From positions 2,418,001 to 2,482,000 of the forward strand of contig NZ_CP038026.1 in NCBI RefSeq assembly GCF_004421005.1: a stretch of 64,000 nt of DNA, read 5' to 3'. The notes beneath the pieces were generated by a model that worked only from the letters and a program-made list of their open reading frames with translations, was not told the DNA's origin and did no database searches. The position numbers were made by a program, and so were the translations under genes. Below, piece after piece: positions 1 through 8,802 of this stretch (position 1 is the first letter of the stretch; the number at the start of each line of letters is the position of its first letter). This DNA comes from Pseudoduganella plicata (GTDB taxonomy: Bacteria; Pseudomonadota; Gammaproteobacteria; Burkholderiales; Burkholderiaceae_D).

Positions 1-1
1 C

Positions 2-982
2 CTGAATGCCAAAGGCTTCAAGATCGGCGGCAAGCCGGTGAAGTTCGTGCTGCAGGCGGAAGACGACGCGGCCGATCCGAAACAGGCCACCTCCGCCGCG
101 CAGAAGCTGGCCGATGCGAAGATCAACGGCGTCATCGGTCACCAGACGTCCGGCACTTCCATCCCCGCTTCGCGCATTTACTATAACGCCGGCATCCCGC
201 AGATTTCCGCCTCTGCCACGAGCCCGGTCTACACGCACCAGAAGTTCAACACCACGTTCCGCGTGGTCGCCAACGACAACAAGCTGGGCGCCACCCTAGG
301 CCAGTACGCCGTGCAGAAGCTTGGCGCGAAGAAGATCGCCGTCATCGACGACCGCACGGCCTACGGGCAAGGCGTGGCGGACGAATTCGGCAAGGGCGCG
401 CGCAAGGCCGGTGCCGGCGCCGTGCAGATCGTCGCGCGTGAATTCACCAACGACAAGGCCACCGACTTCAACGCCATCCTGACCAATATCCGCGCCAAGA
501 ATCCGGACCTGGTCTTCTTCGGCGGCATGGACTCCGTAGGCGGCCCGCTGCTGCGCCAGATGAAGGCGCTGGGCATCAAGGCCCGCCTGATGGGCGGCGA
601 CGGCATCTGCACGGAAGCCATGCCGCGTCTGGCCGGCGCCACCGCGGGCGAAGCACCGATCGTGTGCGCGGAAGCGGGCGGCGTGGCGGCGGGACAGCAG
701 CAGAAGATGGAAGAATTTGCGGCGCGCTACAAGAAGCGCTACAACCAGAACCTGCAGATCTACGCGCCGTACGCCTATGACGCCACGATGGCAATGGTGC
801 AGGCGATGGCGGACGCGAAATCGGCCGATCCGAAGAAGTACCTGCCGTTCCTCGCGAAGGTGAAGTATGCCGGCGTCACCGGCGAGATCGCATTCGATGC
901 ATTCGGCGACATCAAGGACGGCGCGCTGACCTTGTACACGTTCAAGGACGGCAAGCGCACGCTGATCGAAGTGGTGAAGTAA
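2..982 (+). CDS. Branched-chain amino acid ABC transporter substrate-binding protein (5' truncated by window edge)
   Basis: The reading frame is open from the left edge, so the start codon, signal peptide and first lobe residues lie outside the window. The visible part is about 326 residues of a type I periplasmic binding protein (LivJ/LivK, Peripla_BP_6 class). It shows 'INGVIGHQTSGTSIPAS', 'PQISASATSPVYT' and 'FRVVANDNKLG', the usual ligand-pocket and hinge segments, followed by the second lobe ending '...FKDGKRTLIEVVK'. The family captures Leu/Ile/Val or related ligands in the periplasm and delivers them to LivHMGF. No permease or ATPase genes are in view, so it may be an orphan or the last gene of a cluster to the left. 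A strong terminator follows. Ligand specificity cannot be read from sequence alone. Confidence 0.9.
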   Translation: MNAKGFKIGGKPVKFVLQAEDDAADPKQATSAAQKLADAKINGVIGHQTSGTSIPASRIYYNAGIPQISASATSPVYTHQKFNTTFRVVANDNKLGATLGQYAVQKLGAKKIAVIDDRTAYGQGVADEFGKGARKAGAGAVQIVAREFTNDKATDFNAILTNIRAKNPDLVFFGGMDSVGGPLLRQMKALGIKARLMGGDGICTEAMPRLAGATAGEAPIVCAEAGGVAAGQQQKMEEFAARYKKRYNQNLQIYAPYAYDATMAMVQAMADAKSADPKKYLPFLAKVKYAGVTGEIAFDAFGDIKDGALTLYTFKDGKRTLIEVVK

Positions 983-1082
983 AGGGATCGGGGCTGGGCT
1001 GGCACCTGTCGCGGCCCCCTGCCACAGGCGTCTGCCCCTGGCCTCGAGACCATCCACGTCGCAACCGTGGAACAAAAGAACA

Positions 1083-1108
1083 AAGCCGGGCAATGCCCGG
1101 CTTTTTTA
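1083..1108 (+). terminator. Rho-independent terminator after the binding protein
   Basis: The hairpin AAGCCGGGC-aat-GCCCGGCTT is followed by a run of T. It lies between the convergent binding-protein and cytochrome genes. The A-run on the other side is short, so it mainly serves the plus strand. Confidence 0.85.
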
Positions 1109-1119
1109 TGACCCGGCGC

Positions 1120-1431
1120 TTATTTCTGCGCCAGCACCCATTTTGCCAAGGTGCGCGCCTCGGCCTCGCTGACCTGCGGATTGGCCGGCATCGGAATCGC
1201 GCCCCAGACGCCGGAGCCGCCTTTCATGATCTTCCCGACCAGCTTGTTTTCGGCATCCTTCTGCCCCGCGTACTTGGCGGCCACATCCTTGTAGGCAGGA
1301 CCGACCAGCTTGTTCGCTACAGCGTGGCACGCCATGCAATTCTTGGCCTTGGCCAGGTCCGCACTTGCCATCGCCGCCTGCGACACAAGCGCCGAGGCAA
1401 ACACCGCTGCAACCATCATGGAACGTTTCAT
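1120..1431 (-). CDS. Cytochrome c551/c552-type class I cytochrome c, periplasmic
   Basis: A 103-residue precursor. The signal peptide is residues 1-22 with a likely cut after AMA. The single haem-binding motif CMACH is at residues 32-36, and the axial methionine is in 'GAIPMPANPQ'. The pattern 'GPAYKDVAAKYAGQ...GGSGVWG...TLAKWVLAQK' is the classical c551 (c8) fold of about 80 residues. It is a soluble periplasmic electron carrier between the bc1-type complex and terminal oxidases or denitrification enzymes. An upstream TTG at 1443 is in frame, but ATG at 1431 has GGAG eight bases before it and gives the proper signal peptide, so I use it. The gene stands alone, convergent with the binding protein. 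Confidence 0.93.
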   Translation of the reverse strand: MKRSMMVAAVFASALVSQAAMASADLAKAKNCMACHAVANKLVGPAYKDVAAKYAGQKDAENKLVGKIMKGGSGVWGAIPMPANPQVSEAEARTLAKWVLAQK

Positions 1432-1593
1432 CGATTTCTCCAAAGTAATCTGCCGATGATTCTACTCTTTCTGTGAGGCAGAGCAACCGCGGGCAGTCCT
1501 CTCCACAACGGCCCGGATCCAAGCCCGTTGACCGTTAAGATGTTACTGCATGTAAAGCTGGAGTTTTGTAAGATGGACGCAAAGGAGCCCACC

Positions 1594-1821
1594 ATGCCCA
1601 TCATTGTTGTCATCGCTGCATTGTGCGCGCTGCGCTTTTTCGAAGTGTGGCGCTTCGCCGACGTCTCCTGGTGGTGGATCGTGGGCCTGATGGTGTTCGC
1701 GTTCGTGTGGTTCCAGTTCGTCGAGCCGCTCCTGGGCCTCGACAAGCGCAAGGCCCACAACGAGGACGACAGACGGCGCAGGGAGCGCGCCAGGAAGAGC
1801 CTGGAGAGACCGCGCAAGTAA
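1594..1821 (+). CDS. Small Trp-rich membrane protein (Burkholderiales family)
   Basis: A 75-residue protein. Two hydrophobic segments flank a tryptophan cluster ('DVSWWWIVGLM', 'FVWFQFVEPLLGLDKRK'), followed by a strongly basic and acidic tail 'NEDDRRRRERARKSLERPRK'. This is the layout of the conserved betaproteobacterial 'small Trp-rich protein' family (TIGR04438, as I recall), whose function is unknown. The longer reading frame from 1528 is rejected because ATG 1594 has AAGGAG seven bases upstream and the family starts here. It is probably an inner-membrane protein with the charged tail in the cytoplasm. Confidence 0.8.
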   Translation: MPIIVVIAALCALRFFEVWRFADVSWWWIVGLMVFAFVWFQFVEPLLGLDKRKAHNEDDRRRRERARKSLERPRK

Positions 1822-1927
1822 GGCATACGCGGCTCTTGCCCCACGTCACACAGGCCCACGCAAGGCCTACCTTACGTAAAAAATGCGGGTAATATACACA
1901 GTGCTTGTTTATTTTTGAGGTGACATC

Positions 1928-2146
1928 ATGGCAACAAACGCGAAAGTACGTCTGAATGCCGACCTTTCCCCCGCCGTCGCGTCGGCGTTGAAGGATCTGG
2001 CAAAGTCACAGAACATATCGTTGACGGAAGCCTTGAGCCGTGCCATCAGCACCGAGTCCGTCCTTGCCCAGCGCCGCAGCCAGGGTGCGAAGGTCGTGAT
2101 CGACGACGGCAACGGCAAGCTGTCCGAGCTGATTTTCACCCGCTAG
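1928..2146 (+). CDS. Ribbon-helix-helix-like small protein
   Basis: A 72-residue protein, preceded by GAGGTGACATC-ATG. The N-terminal half 'AKVRLNADLSPAVASALKDLAKSQNISLTEALSRAIS' has the beta strand plus two helices of a CopG/Arc-type ribbon-helix-helix DNA-binding fold. The C-terminal half 'VLAQRRSQGAKVVIDDGNGKLSELIF' is a short beta-rich extension. Such proteins are usually autorepressors or antitoxins, but no toxin of a known family follows. The next gene is a two-TM protein 16 bases downstream, so the pair is likely co-transcribed. DNA binding is inferred from the fold pattern only. Confidence 0.7.
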   Translation: MATNAKVRLNADLSPAVASALKDLAKSQNISLTEALSRAISTESVLAQRRSQGAKVVIDDGNGKLSELIFTR

Positions 2147-2162
2147 TCCCACAGGCAAGACC

Positions 2163-2558
2163 GTGCCCGAAGACGATGAGGTAGCGGATCCCCGGCAGTC
2201 CGCCCCGCCCGCCGGATCCGTGGATCGGCACGAAAACGCCGAGATCCAGGAGACGCTCGACGCAACGGTTGGCGCCGGAAAGCCGGCACCAGGACTGAGC
2301 ACGCCAGAGGTCACGGGCAATTACGATCCCGGGCGATACCAGGATGCCACCCGATCCTATATCGCCTATTGGCTGCTCGGACTACTGACGCTGATGGTCG
2401 TGGGCGGATTCGGCATGCTCCTCGTGGTCCCCCAGGTCACATTCGACGACCTCAAGAGTATTCTGGAGCTGGTCTTTGGACCCATCGTTGCACTGGTTTC
2501 CGCAGCCACGGGCTTTTACTTTGGTGCCCAGCAGCCCGGAGCAGGCAAGAAGCCATAG
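2163..2558 (+). CDS. Two-TM membrane protein of unknown function
   Basis: A 131-residue protein starting at GTG, 16 bases after the ribbon-helix-helix gene. Residues 1-60 are hydrophilic and rich in Pro, Asp and Glu, probably disordered. The first membrane helix is around 66-90 ('YWLLGLLTLMVVGGFGMLLVV'). A linker 'TFDDLKSILE' leads to a second helix, 'LVFGPIVALVSAATGFYFG', ending in 'AQQPGAGKKP'. The GPIVALVS..TGFYFG ending occurs in many small bacterial two-helix membrane proteins of unknown function. I do not recognise a specific family. Conserved linkage to a small DNA-binding protein is worth testing. Confidence 0.7.
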   Translation: MPEDDEVADPRQSAPPAGSVDRHENAEIQETLDATVGAGKPAPGLSTPEVTGNYDPGRYQDATRSYIAYWLLGLLTLMVVGGFGMLLVVPQVTFDDLKSILELVFGPIVALVSAATGFYFGAQQPGAGKKP

Positions 2559-2587
2559 CGGCCGGCGAGTGCTACCCAGCCGGCCGC
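2558..2587. terminator. GC-rich hairpin between convergent genes
   Basis: GCGGCCGGC at 2558-2566 pairs perfectly with GCCGGCCGC at 2579-2587 across a 12-base loop. It starts at the last base of the stop codon of the two-TM gene and lies before the 3' end of ilvD. There is no T-run, so it may be a processing or stability hairpin rather than an intrinsic terminator. Confidence 0.4.
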
Positions 2588-2607
2588 CGTTGTGCTGTCG
2601 AAGCAGG

Positions 2608-4470
2608 TCAGCGCTTCAGCTGCGACAGGTCGCGCACGGCGCCGCGGTCGGCCGACGTCGTCAGCGCCGCGTACGCCTGCAGCGCCTGCGAGACGTAGCG
2701 CTCGCGGCTGACGGGCTTCCATGCATCCGCACCCTTCGCTTCCATCGCGGCGCGGCGGTGCGCCAGCTCTTCGACTGACAGGCGCAGGTTGATGGTCCGG
2801 TTCGGAATATCGATCTCGATCGTGTCGCCCTCTTCCACCAGTCCGATCGCGCCGCCCTCCGCCGCTTCCGGGGAGGCATGGCCGATGACGAGGCCCGAGG
2901 AGCCGCCGGAGAAGCGGCCGTCGGTGAACAGCGCGCATGCCTTGCCGAGGCCCTTCGATTTGATGTAGGACGTCGGGTACAGCATCTCCTGCATGCCGGG
3001 GCCGCCCTTCGGTCCTTCGTAGCGGATGATGACGACGTCGCCCTCATGCACGGTGTCCCCGAGGATGCCGGCCACCGCATCGTCCTGGCTTTCGAACACG
3101 CGTGCGCGGCCCGTGAACTTCAGGATGCTCTCGTCCACGCCCGCCGTCTTCACGATGCAGCCCTTTTCCGCGATATTGCCGTACAGGACCGCCAGGCCGC
3201 CGTCCTGCGAGAACGCGTGCTCGCGGTCGCGGATGCAGCCGTTGCTGCGATCGAGGTCATTTTCTTCGTAGCGCTCCGATTGCGAGAACGCCACCTGCGT
3301 GGGTACGCCACCAGGCGCGGCGCGGAACAGCCGGTGGACGGCCGGATCGTCGCTGCGGCGGATGTCGTATTTTTCGATGGCCTCGCCCATCGTGGCGCTG
3401 TGCACCGTCGGCAGCGACGTGTCCAGCAGACCCGCGCGGGCCAGCTCGCCCAGGATCGAGACGATGCCGCCGGCGCGATGCACGTCCTCGATGTGGTACT
3501 TGTCCGTCATCGGGGCCACCTTGCACAGGCATGGCACCTTGCGCGAGATGCGGTCGATGTCGGCCATGGTGAACTCGACTTCCGCTTCGTGCGCAGCCGC
3601 CAGCAGGTGCAGCACGGTGTTGGTCGAGCCGCCCATCGACACGTCCAGCGCCATCGCGTTTTCAAACGCCGCCTTGGAAGCGATCGAACGGGGCAGCACC
3701 GAATAATCGTCCTGCTCGTAGTGGCGCTTGGCGATGTCGACGATCAGGCGGCCGGCGCGCAGGAACAGCTCCTTGCGGTCCGCGTGGGTGGCGACGATGG
3801 TGCCGTTGCCCGGCAGCGCCAGACCCAGGGCTTCGGTCAGGCAGTTCATCGAGTTCGCCGTGAACATGCCCGAACAGGAACCGCAGGTGGGACAGGCCGA
3901 GCGCTCGATTTCGGCCACGTCCGCGTCCGACACGGTCGAGTCGCCCGCCTTGATCATCGCGTCGACCAGATCGAGCTTGATGATCTTCTGGCCGCCGTTG
4001 ACGACCTTGACCACCTTGCCCGCTTCCATCGGCCCGCCGGAGACGAAGACGACGGGGATGTTCAGCCGCATGGCGGCCATCAGCATGCCGGGCGTGATCT
4101 TGTCGCAGTTGGAGATGCAGACCATCGCATCGGCGCAGTGGGCGTTGACCATATACTCGACGGAGTCGGCGATCAGGTCGCGCGACGGCAGCGAATACAG
4201 CATGCCGCCGTGGCCCATGGCGATGCCGTCGTCGACGGCGATGGTATTGAATTCCTTGGCAACGCCGCCGGACGCCTCGATCTCGCGCGCCACCAGTTGC
4301 CCCAGGTCCTTCAGGTGCACGTGGCCGGGCACGAACTGGGTGAACGAATTGACGACGGCGATGATGGGCTTGTCGAAGTCGCCGTCCTTCATGCCCGTGG
4401 CGCGCCACAGGGCGCGGGCTCCGGCCATATTGCGGCCCTGGGTCGTGGTGTGGGAACGGTAAGTGGGCAT
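2608..4470 (-). CDS. ilvD: Dihydroxy-acid dehydratase
   Basis: 620 residues, matching the E. coli enzyme (616). It dehydrates 2,3-dihydroxy-3-methylbutanoate and -pentanoate to the 2-keto acids, the penultimate step of Val, Leu precursor and Ile synthesis, in the cytoplasm. Visible family marks are '[18 protein letters not shown]' at the N-terminus, the Fe-S cysteine regions 'NCDKITPGM' and '[18 protein letters not shown]', and the C-terminal '[14 protein letters not shown]' loop. The three-cysteine layout suggests the oxygen-sensitive [4Fe-4S] type. ATG 4470 has GAGGAG upstream; the 19-residue upstream extension lacks family similarity and is discarded. A LysR gene diverges 118 bases upstream and may control it. 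Confidence 0.97.
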   Translation of the reverse strand: MPTYRSHTTTQGRNMAGARALWRATGMKDGDFDKPIIAVVNSFTQFVPGHVHLKDLGQLVAREIEASGGVAKEFNTIAVDDGIAMGHGGMLYSLPSRDLIADSVEYMVNAHCADAMVCISNCDKITPGMLMAAMRLNIPVVFVSGGPMEAGKVVKVVNGGQKIIKLDLVDAMIKAGDSTVSDADVAEIERSACPTCGSCSGMFTANSMNCLTEALGLALPGNGTIVATHADRKELFLRAGRLIVDIAKRHYEQDDYSVLPRSIASKAAFENAMALDVSMGGSTNTVLHLLAAAHEAEVEFTMADIDRISRKVPCLCKVAPMTDKYHIEDVHRAGGIVSILGELARAGLLDTSLPTVHSATMGEAIEKYDIRRSDDPAVHRLFRAAPGGVPTQVAFSQSERYEENDLDRSNGCIRDREHAFSQDGGLAVLYGNIAEKGCIVKTAGVDESILKFTGRARVFESQDDAVAGILGDTVHEGDVVIIRYEGPKGGPGMQEMLYPTSYIKSKGLGKACALFTDGRFSGGSSGLVIGHASPEAAEGGAIGLVEEGDTIEIDIPNRTINLRLSVEELAHRRAAMEAKGADAWKPVSRERYVSQALQAYAALTTSADRGAVRDLSQLKR

Positions 4471-4588
4471 GGGTGTCTCCTCGGAACATGCGGCGAAATC
4501 GGACAGACAGCGTGCGCTTTCCTCCATCAGTTGTCAAATATATGATTTAATGTTCTGTGATTCATTTCGTATATAAGCATTCCAAACT

Positions 4589-5491
4589 ATGGCCGCCAAC
4601 ATCGAACTGCGTCAGCTGCGTTACTTCGTCACGGTGGCGGAGGAGCTGCATTTCGGCCGCGCCGCGCGGCGCCTGCACATGACGCAACCGCCGCTGTCGC
4701 AGACGATCCTGGCGCTGGAGGACATGCTGGGTGCGGCGCTGTTCGACCGCAACCGCCGCGGCGTGGCGCTGACGCCCGCAGGCGAGGCGCTGCTGCCGGA
4801 AGCGCGCCGGCTGCTGGCGCAGGCGGGCGAGCTGCCGGGCCTCGTCCGGCGCGCGGCCTCGGGCGAGACGGGCAAGCTGTCGTTGGCCTTTGTCTCGTCG
4901 GCCGACTACAGCGTGTTGCCACCGTCGCTGCGGGCCTACCGCGCCGCGTTCCCGCACGTGCAGATCACGCTGCAGGAAGCGACGTCGGACCGGCAGATGG
5001 ACGAGCTGCTGCAGGGCCGCATCGATGCCGGCCTGCTGATTCCGCCGCTGACCGAGAAGGTCAAGGCGGAACTGGACTATCTGCCGATCCTGTCCGAGCC
5101 CTTGATCCTGGCCTCCCCCGCCAACCTGCCGGAACTGCGCGGCAAGCATGACGCCAGCCTGCGCACGCTGCCGCCGCTGCCGCTGATCATCTTCCCGCGT
5201 GCGATCGCGCCCGGCCTGTATGATGCCATTCTCGCGGTGTTCCGGGCTGCCGGCATGACGCCGGTGATCGGCCAGGAAGCGATCCAGATGCAGACGATCG
5301 TCAGCCTGGTCTCGGCTGGCATGGGTATCGCACTTGTGCCACAATCGGTGTCGAACCTGCGACGCCCGGGAGTAGAATACCGGCCGCTCGCACAGACGAC
5401 GCCCCTCGTGGAGACGGGCCTGGCCTGGCGCCGCGACAATACCTCGCCCGTACTGAAGGGCTTTCTGGATTTGATGAGGAAGAGACTTTAA
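4589..5491 (+). CDS. LysR-family transcriptional regulator
   Basis: 300 residues. The N-terminal winged helix is '[20 protein letters not shown]' with the recognition segment '[16 protein letters not shown]' (residues 6-65). A periplasmic-binding-like effector domain covers about 90-295. LysR proteins usually regulate a divergent gene, here ilvD, and the AT-rich 118-bp gap (ATATATGATTTAATG...TTTCGTATATA) is the natural operator region. No clear Shine-Dalgarno precedes ATG 4589. The stop codon overlaps the lgt start by one base (TAATG), so lgt is probably co-transcribed. The effector is unknown. Confidence 0.9.
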   Translation: MAANIELRQLRYFVTVAEELHFGRAARRLHMTQPPLSQTILALEDMLGAALFDRNRRGVALTPAGEALLPEARRLLAQAGELPGLVRRAASGETGKLSLAFVSSADYSVLPPSLRAYRAAFPHVQITLQEATSDRQMDELLQGRIDAGLLIPPLTEKVKAELDYLPILSEPLILASPANLPELRGKHDASLRTLPPLPLIIFPRAIAPGLYDAILAVFRAAGMTPVIGQEAIQMQTIVSLVSAGMGIALVPQSVSNLRRPGVEYRPLAQTTPLVETGLAWRRDNTSPVLKGFLDLMRKRL

Positions 5492-6306
5492 TGCTGATTC
5501 ACCCGATGCCCGATCCGGTGGCGTTCCACGTCGGCCCCGTTGCCGTTCACTGGTATGGCCTGATGTACGTGCTGGCATTCGCGCTGTTCATCGCGCTGGG
5601 CCGCGTGCGCATCCGCCAGCCGCACATCGCGGCGCAAGGCTGGAAAAACGAGGACCTGGACGACATGCTGTTCTACGGGATGCTTGGCGTGGTGCTGGGC
5701 GGCCGTCTGGGCGAGCTGATTTTCTACCGCCCCGAGTGGTTCCAGACCCCGCTTGAGATCTTCAAGGTGTGGCACGGCGGCATGAGCTTCCACGGCGGCT
5801 TCCTGGGTGTGCTGATCGCCATGTGGTTCTGGTCGCGCAAGGCGGGCCGCAACCTGCTGGACGTCTACGACTTCATCGCGCCGATGGTGCCGCTCGGGTA
5901 TGCGTGCGGCCGCCTCGGCAACTTCATCAACGCCGAGCTGCCGGGCCGCGTAACGGACGCCACGCTACCGTGGGCGATGATCTGGCCAAACGTGGACGCC
6001 CTGCCGCGCCACCCTTCCCCGGTCTACCAGATGCTGGTGGACGGCCTGCTGGTGTTCGCGATCCTCTGGCCGTTCGCCCGCCACGCCCGCCCGCGCCTGG
6101 CGGTGGGCGCCATGTACACGCTGCTGTACGGCTGCGCGCGCTTCTTCACCGAATACTTCCGCACGCCGGACTGGGAAACCACCGTGCTGGGCCTGCCCAT
6201 CACGTCCGGCCAGGTGCTGTCGCTGCCGATGATCCTGGCGGCGGTCGCGATGCTGGTGTGGTCGTACCGGCGCAATACCTACGGCACCGCGCCGGTAACG
6301 GTGTAA
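5491..6306 (+). CDS. lgt: Prolipoprotein diacylglyceryl transferase
   Basis: 271 residues with seven membrane segments. It transfers diacylglycerol from phosphatidylglycerol to the lipobox cysteine of prolipoproteins, the first step of lipoprotein maturation in the inner membrane. Recognisable elements are '[11 protein letters not shown]', '[10 protein letters not shown]', the '[10 protein letters not shown]' loop containing the essential histidine region, '[17 protein letters not shown]' (the Lgt signature) and the late '[11 protein letters not shown]'. It starts inside the stop codon of the LysR gene, so translation is coupled. Confidence 0.97.
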   Translation: MLIHPMPDPVAFHVGPVAVHWYGLMYVLAFALFIALGRVRIRQPHIAAQGWKNEDLDDMLFYGMLGVVLGGRLGELIFYRPEWFQTPLEIFKVWHGGMSFHGGFLGVLIAMWFWSRKAGRNLLDVYDFIAPMVPLGYACGRLGNFINAELPGRVTDATLPWAMIWPNVDALPRHPSPVYQMLVDGLLVFAILWPFARHARPRLAVGAMYTLLYGCARFFTEYFRTPDWETTVLGLPITSGQVLSLPMILAAVAMLVWSYRRNTYGTAPVTV

Positions 6307-6327
6307 GCGCGGGCCCCGGCGCGTCGC

Positions 6328-7359
6328 TCACGGGGCGACGTGCACCACCAGCTTGCCGAAGTTTTTCCCCTCCAGCATGCCGGCGAATGCCGCCGGCGCC
6401 GCTTCCAGCCCTTCGACGATGTCTTCCCGCACCTTGACGACTCCGGCTTCGATCCAGCGTGCCATGTCATGCCGGAAGGCGTCGTAACGCCGCTCGTAAT
6501 GGTCGAGAATGATGAAGCCTTCCATGCGGAGGCGTTTTTGCAGCACTGCCTTCGTCAATGCCGGCAGGCGGTCGGGGCCAGCCGAAGTAACGGCATCGTT
6601 GTAGTGGGCAATGAACCCGCAGACCGGAATGCGCGCACGCAGGTTCAGCAGCGGAAGCACCGCATCGAACACGGGTCCGCCCACGTTTTCAAAGTAGATG
6701 TCGATACCATCCGGACAGGCGGCCCCCAGCCGCTGCGCCAGCGCCGGGTCGTGCCGGTCGAGGCAGGCATCGAAGCCCAGCTCGTCCACCGCATACTTGC
6801 ACTTGTCAGCCCCACCTGCGATACCGACCACGCGTGCGCCCTTGAGCCTGGCGACCTGACCGACAACGGAACCGACGGCGCCCGTGGCGGCGGCCACGAC
6901 CACGGTCTCGCCCGGCTGCGGATTGCCGATGTCGAGCAACCCGACATAGGCGGTGAATGCAGGCATTCCCAGTCCGCTCAACGCCAGCGCGGGTTGGCGC
7001 AAGGTGCCGACGGGCGTCAGGTCCATGCCATCCGACAGCGTGTAATCCTGCCAGCCAGCATTGGCCAGCACCAGCTCCCCCGCCTGAAAGGCCGGATGCC
7101 GCGATGCGACAACACGGCTGACCGTGGCACCCACCATCGGTTCGCCAATGCCGATGGAAGGCGCATAACCGGGCCCTGCTTCGTCCATCAGGTTGCGCAT
7201 ATACGGATCGAGCGACAGATAAAGCGTTCGCAGCAGGACCTCGCCGTGGTTCGGCGTGGGTACGCTCGTCTGCTCGAAACGAAAGTGGGCGGGTGCCGGC
7301 AATCCCTGCGGACGGGCGGCAAGAACGTAACGCCGGTTGACGGTATCGCTTTGTAGCAT
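6328..7359 (-). CDS. NADP-dependent medium-chain oxidoreductase (CurA / leukotriene-B4 dehydrogenase-like)
   Basis: 343 residues, the usual length for this zinc-independent MDR branch. N-terminal 'RRYVLAARPQGLPAPAHFRFEQ' and 'YLSLDPYMRNLMDE' are typical of the prostaglandin/curcumin reductase group. The NADP Rossmann segment is 'ETVVVAAATGAVGSVVGQVARLKGARVVGIAGG'. The C-terminal '...GLEAAPAAFAGMLEGKNFGKLVVHV' is the family ending. Members reduce alpha,beta-unsaturated ketones or aldehydes. ATG 7359 follows AAGGAGCCAGCC; the in-frame extension to 7443 is not family-like. It is a single gene, convergent with lgt. Confidence 0.9.
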   Translation of the reverse strand: MLQSDTVNRRYVLAARPQGLPAPAHFRFEQTSVPTPNHGEVLLRTLYLSLDPYMRNLMDEAGPGYAPSIGIGEPMVGATVSRVVASRHPAFQAGELVLANAGWQDYTLSDGMDLTPVGTLRQPALALSGLGMPAFTAYVGLLDIGNPQPGETVVVAAATGAVGSVVGQVARLKGARVVGIAGGADKCKYAVDELGFDACLDRHDPALAQRLGAACPDGIDIYFENVGGPVFDAVLPLLNLRARIPVCGFIAHYNDAVTSAGPDRLPALTKAVLQKRLRMEGFIILDHYERRYDAFRHDMARWIEAGVVKVREDIVEGLEAAPAAFAGMLEGKNFGKLVVHVAP

Positions 7360-7476
7360 GGCTGGCTCCTTCCGATGACATCGATGGATCGATCTACGGC
7401 TTGCCAGGACAATGTAGCACCGAATAGACCGGTCGTCTAACAAGACCCCTCTGTTATCCGGGGTTCGTGAGCGGAT

Positions 7477-7572
7477 CGGTCAGCCGGTCAGCCGGTCAGC
7501 CGGTCAGCCGGTCAGCCGGTCAGCCGGTCAGCCGGTCAACCGGTCAACCGGTCAACCGGTCAACCGGTCAAC
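7477..7572. repeat. 8-bp tandem repeat, 12 perfect-length units
   Basis: Seven copies of CGGTCAGC (7477-7532) are followed directly by five of CGGTCAAC (7533-7572), then a degenerate CAATCAGC. The block carries the stop codon of the EVE-domain gene (7568-7570, minus strand). The unit has a one-base variant that switches once, which looks like slippage expansion from two founder units. It is not a multiple of three and lies outside the coding part except at the very end. Confidence 0.95.
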
Positions 7573-8032
7573 CAATCAGCTTGACGATGAAGCGCCATTC
7601 CGCAGGCTCGACCGGCATCACGGACAGCCTGCTGCCCTTGGCCAGCAGGCGCATGTGCTCCAGCTCCGGGTGGCTGCGCAGTTCCTTCAGGTCCAGGTAG
7701 CGCCCCTTGTGCACGGCCTTCACGTCGATGCCGGTCCAGCGCGGCTGCTCGGGCGTGGCCTTCGGGTCGTGGTAGGGACTCTTCGGGTCGAACTGCGTCG
7801 CATCGGGATACGGGGCGCTGACGATTTCGGCGATGCCGGCGATGCCCGGCACGGCGCAGCTGGAGTGATAGAACAGCACGCCGTCGCCCACGTGCATGCC
7901 GTCGCGGATGAAATTGCGCGCCTGGTAGTTGCGCACGCCGTACCAGGACGTCGTCTGCCCCTTCGATGCCAGTACATCGTCGAAACTGATATCGTCCGGC
8001 TCGGACTTCATCAACCAGTACTGCTTCGGCAT
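7568..8032 (-). CDS. EVE-domain protein (THYN1-like)
   Basis: 154 residues, a single EVE (PUA-like) domain from 'QYWLMKSEPDDISFDD' through 'TSWYGVRNYQARNFIRDGMHVGDGVLFYHSS' to 'PEWRFIVKLIG'-type ending. EVE domains have an aromatic cage and bind modified bases in DNA or RNA; the cellular role of stand-alone bacterial forms is unsettled. ATG 8032 follows GGGAGGAGGCGCCG; the upstream extension to 8110 is discarded. It is placed next to 6S RNA and zapA, a conserved betaproteobacterial arrangement. Its last codon and stop sit in an 8-bp tandem repeat, so slippage there would alter the C-terminus. Confidence 0.9.
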   Translation of the reverse strand: MPKQYWLMKSEPDDISFDDVLASKGQTTSWYGVRNYQARNFIRDGMHVGDGVLFYHSSCAVPGIAGIAEIVSAPYPDATQFDPKSPYHDPKATPEQPRWTGIDVKAVHKGRYLDLKELRSHPELEHMRLLAKGSRLSVMPVEPAEWRFIVKLIG

Positions 8033-8058
8033 CGGCGCCTCCTCCCAACAAAAAGACG

Positions 8059-8095
8059 AAAAAAAACGGTGGCGCATCCATCGATGCCGCCAACC
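8059..8095 (-). terminator. Terminator downstream of 6S RNA
   Basis: On the minus strand an imperfect stem (GGCGGCATC / GATGCGCC with one bulge, GATG loop) is followed by eight T. It would end the 6S transcript just before the EVE-gene ribosome-binding site. Confidence 0.7.
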
Positions 8096-8143
8096 GCTTC
8101 GGTATTGCAAGTACTGCTGATGCCGCTTCGTACTACTGAATAA

Positions 8144-8318
8144 GGCCCCGCCTGTGCCGCTATGCCGGCATCCCGAACCTTACGGTTCAAGGTGGTCACA
8201 GTCAGTTCAACTTCGGGTTCATCGGACTAGCGACGCTCACGCCCGTCGAACTATGTTCCGCAACCGATGCGTGTAAATGGTTCAAGGAATATATGACAAT
8301 CGCGAACACTGCAGGGTG
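8144..8318 (-). ncRNA. ssrS: 6S RNA
   Basis: Read on the minus strand, the segment forms a long, bulged near-palindrome with the 6S layout. The ends CCCTGC (8311-8316) and GCGGGG (8146-8151) close the molecule, followed inward by GTG-TCGC against GCGGCAC. The 3' half has CCACCTTGAACCG..AAGGTTCGGGATG, the most conserved part of proteobacterial 6S, and the 5' half has GTCATATATTCCTTGAACC. The position directly after zapA is the conserved genomic location. 6S RNA mimics an open promoter and sequesters sigma70 RNA polymerase in stationary phase. Ends are approximate by several bases. Confidence 0.87.
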
Positions 8319-8490
8319 ACACGGAGTTTACTCCTCAATCCGTGTGATTGAAAGCCCTAATTCCAATCAAATTCCTGATCGGAAGCGATGGACGCGGGCT
8401 AGCAGCAGGATCCGGGGAGGGACTGGCGAAGGGCTTGACGGCCGCCTGCAGGAGAGCCCGGGAGCGGCCTGGCAGACTCTTGGCGAAGAG

Positions 8491-8802
8491 TCAGAACAGC
8501 GCTTCCTGCGGCGTCAGTGCACTGTCGAGCACACGCTGCATGGCCGCGATCTTCTGCTGCACTTCCAGCAGCGACATGTCCGACAGCGGTCCCGCCGGGG
8601 CCTTCGCCGTCAGGAACTCGGCCGCCATGGACAGCGCCGCCATCACGGCGATGCGATCATTTCCCTTGACCTTGCCCGTGTCGCGGATCGTCGTCATTTT
8701 CTTGTCGAGCAGGCTGGCCGCTTCCCGCAGCGCGCGCTCTTCACCTTCCTTGCAGACGAGCCGGTACGGCTGCCCCATGATATTGACGTCCACGGGGATC
8801 AT
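8491..8802 (-). CDS. zapA: Cell division protein ZapA
   Basis: 103 residues. The N-terminal beta-rich head is 'VDVNIMGQPYRLVCKEGEERALREAASLLDKKM' (residues 4-40) and the rest is a helical, coiled-coil dimerisation region. ZapA binds FtsZ and bundles its protofilaments at midcell. The start overlaps the upstream coiled-coil gene by four bases (ATGA), so both are translated as one unit. 6S RNA follows downstream on the same strand. Confidence 0.93.
   Translation of the reverse strand: MIPVDVNIMGQPYRLVCKEGEERALREAASLLDKKMTTIRDTGKVKGNDRIAVMAALSMAAEFLTAKAPAGPLSDMSLLEVQQKIAAMQRVLDSALTPQEALF

Noticed and set aside
1928..2558. Named toxin-antitoxin module
   Set aside because: No RelE, PIN, MazF or HipA-like domain in the second protein; kept only as a possible pair.
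7477..7572. Possible CRISPR array
   Set aside because: The 8-bp units are contiguous without spacers, there are no cas genes, and units are far too short.
7467..7700. 77-codon frame over the 8-bp repeats
   Set aside because: It consists of translated repeat (SAGQPVSR units), lacks a ribosome-binding site and overlaps the EVE gene on the other strand.
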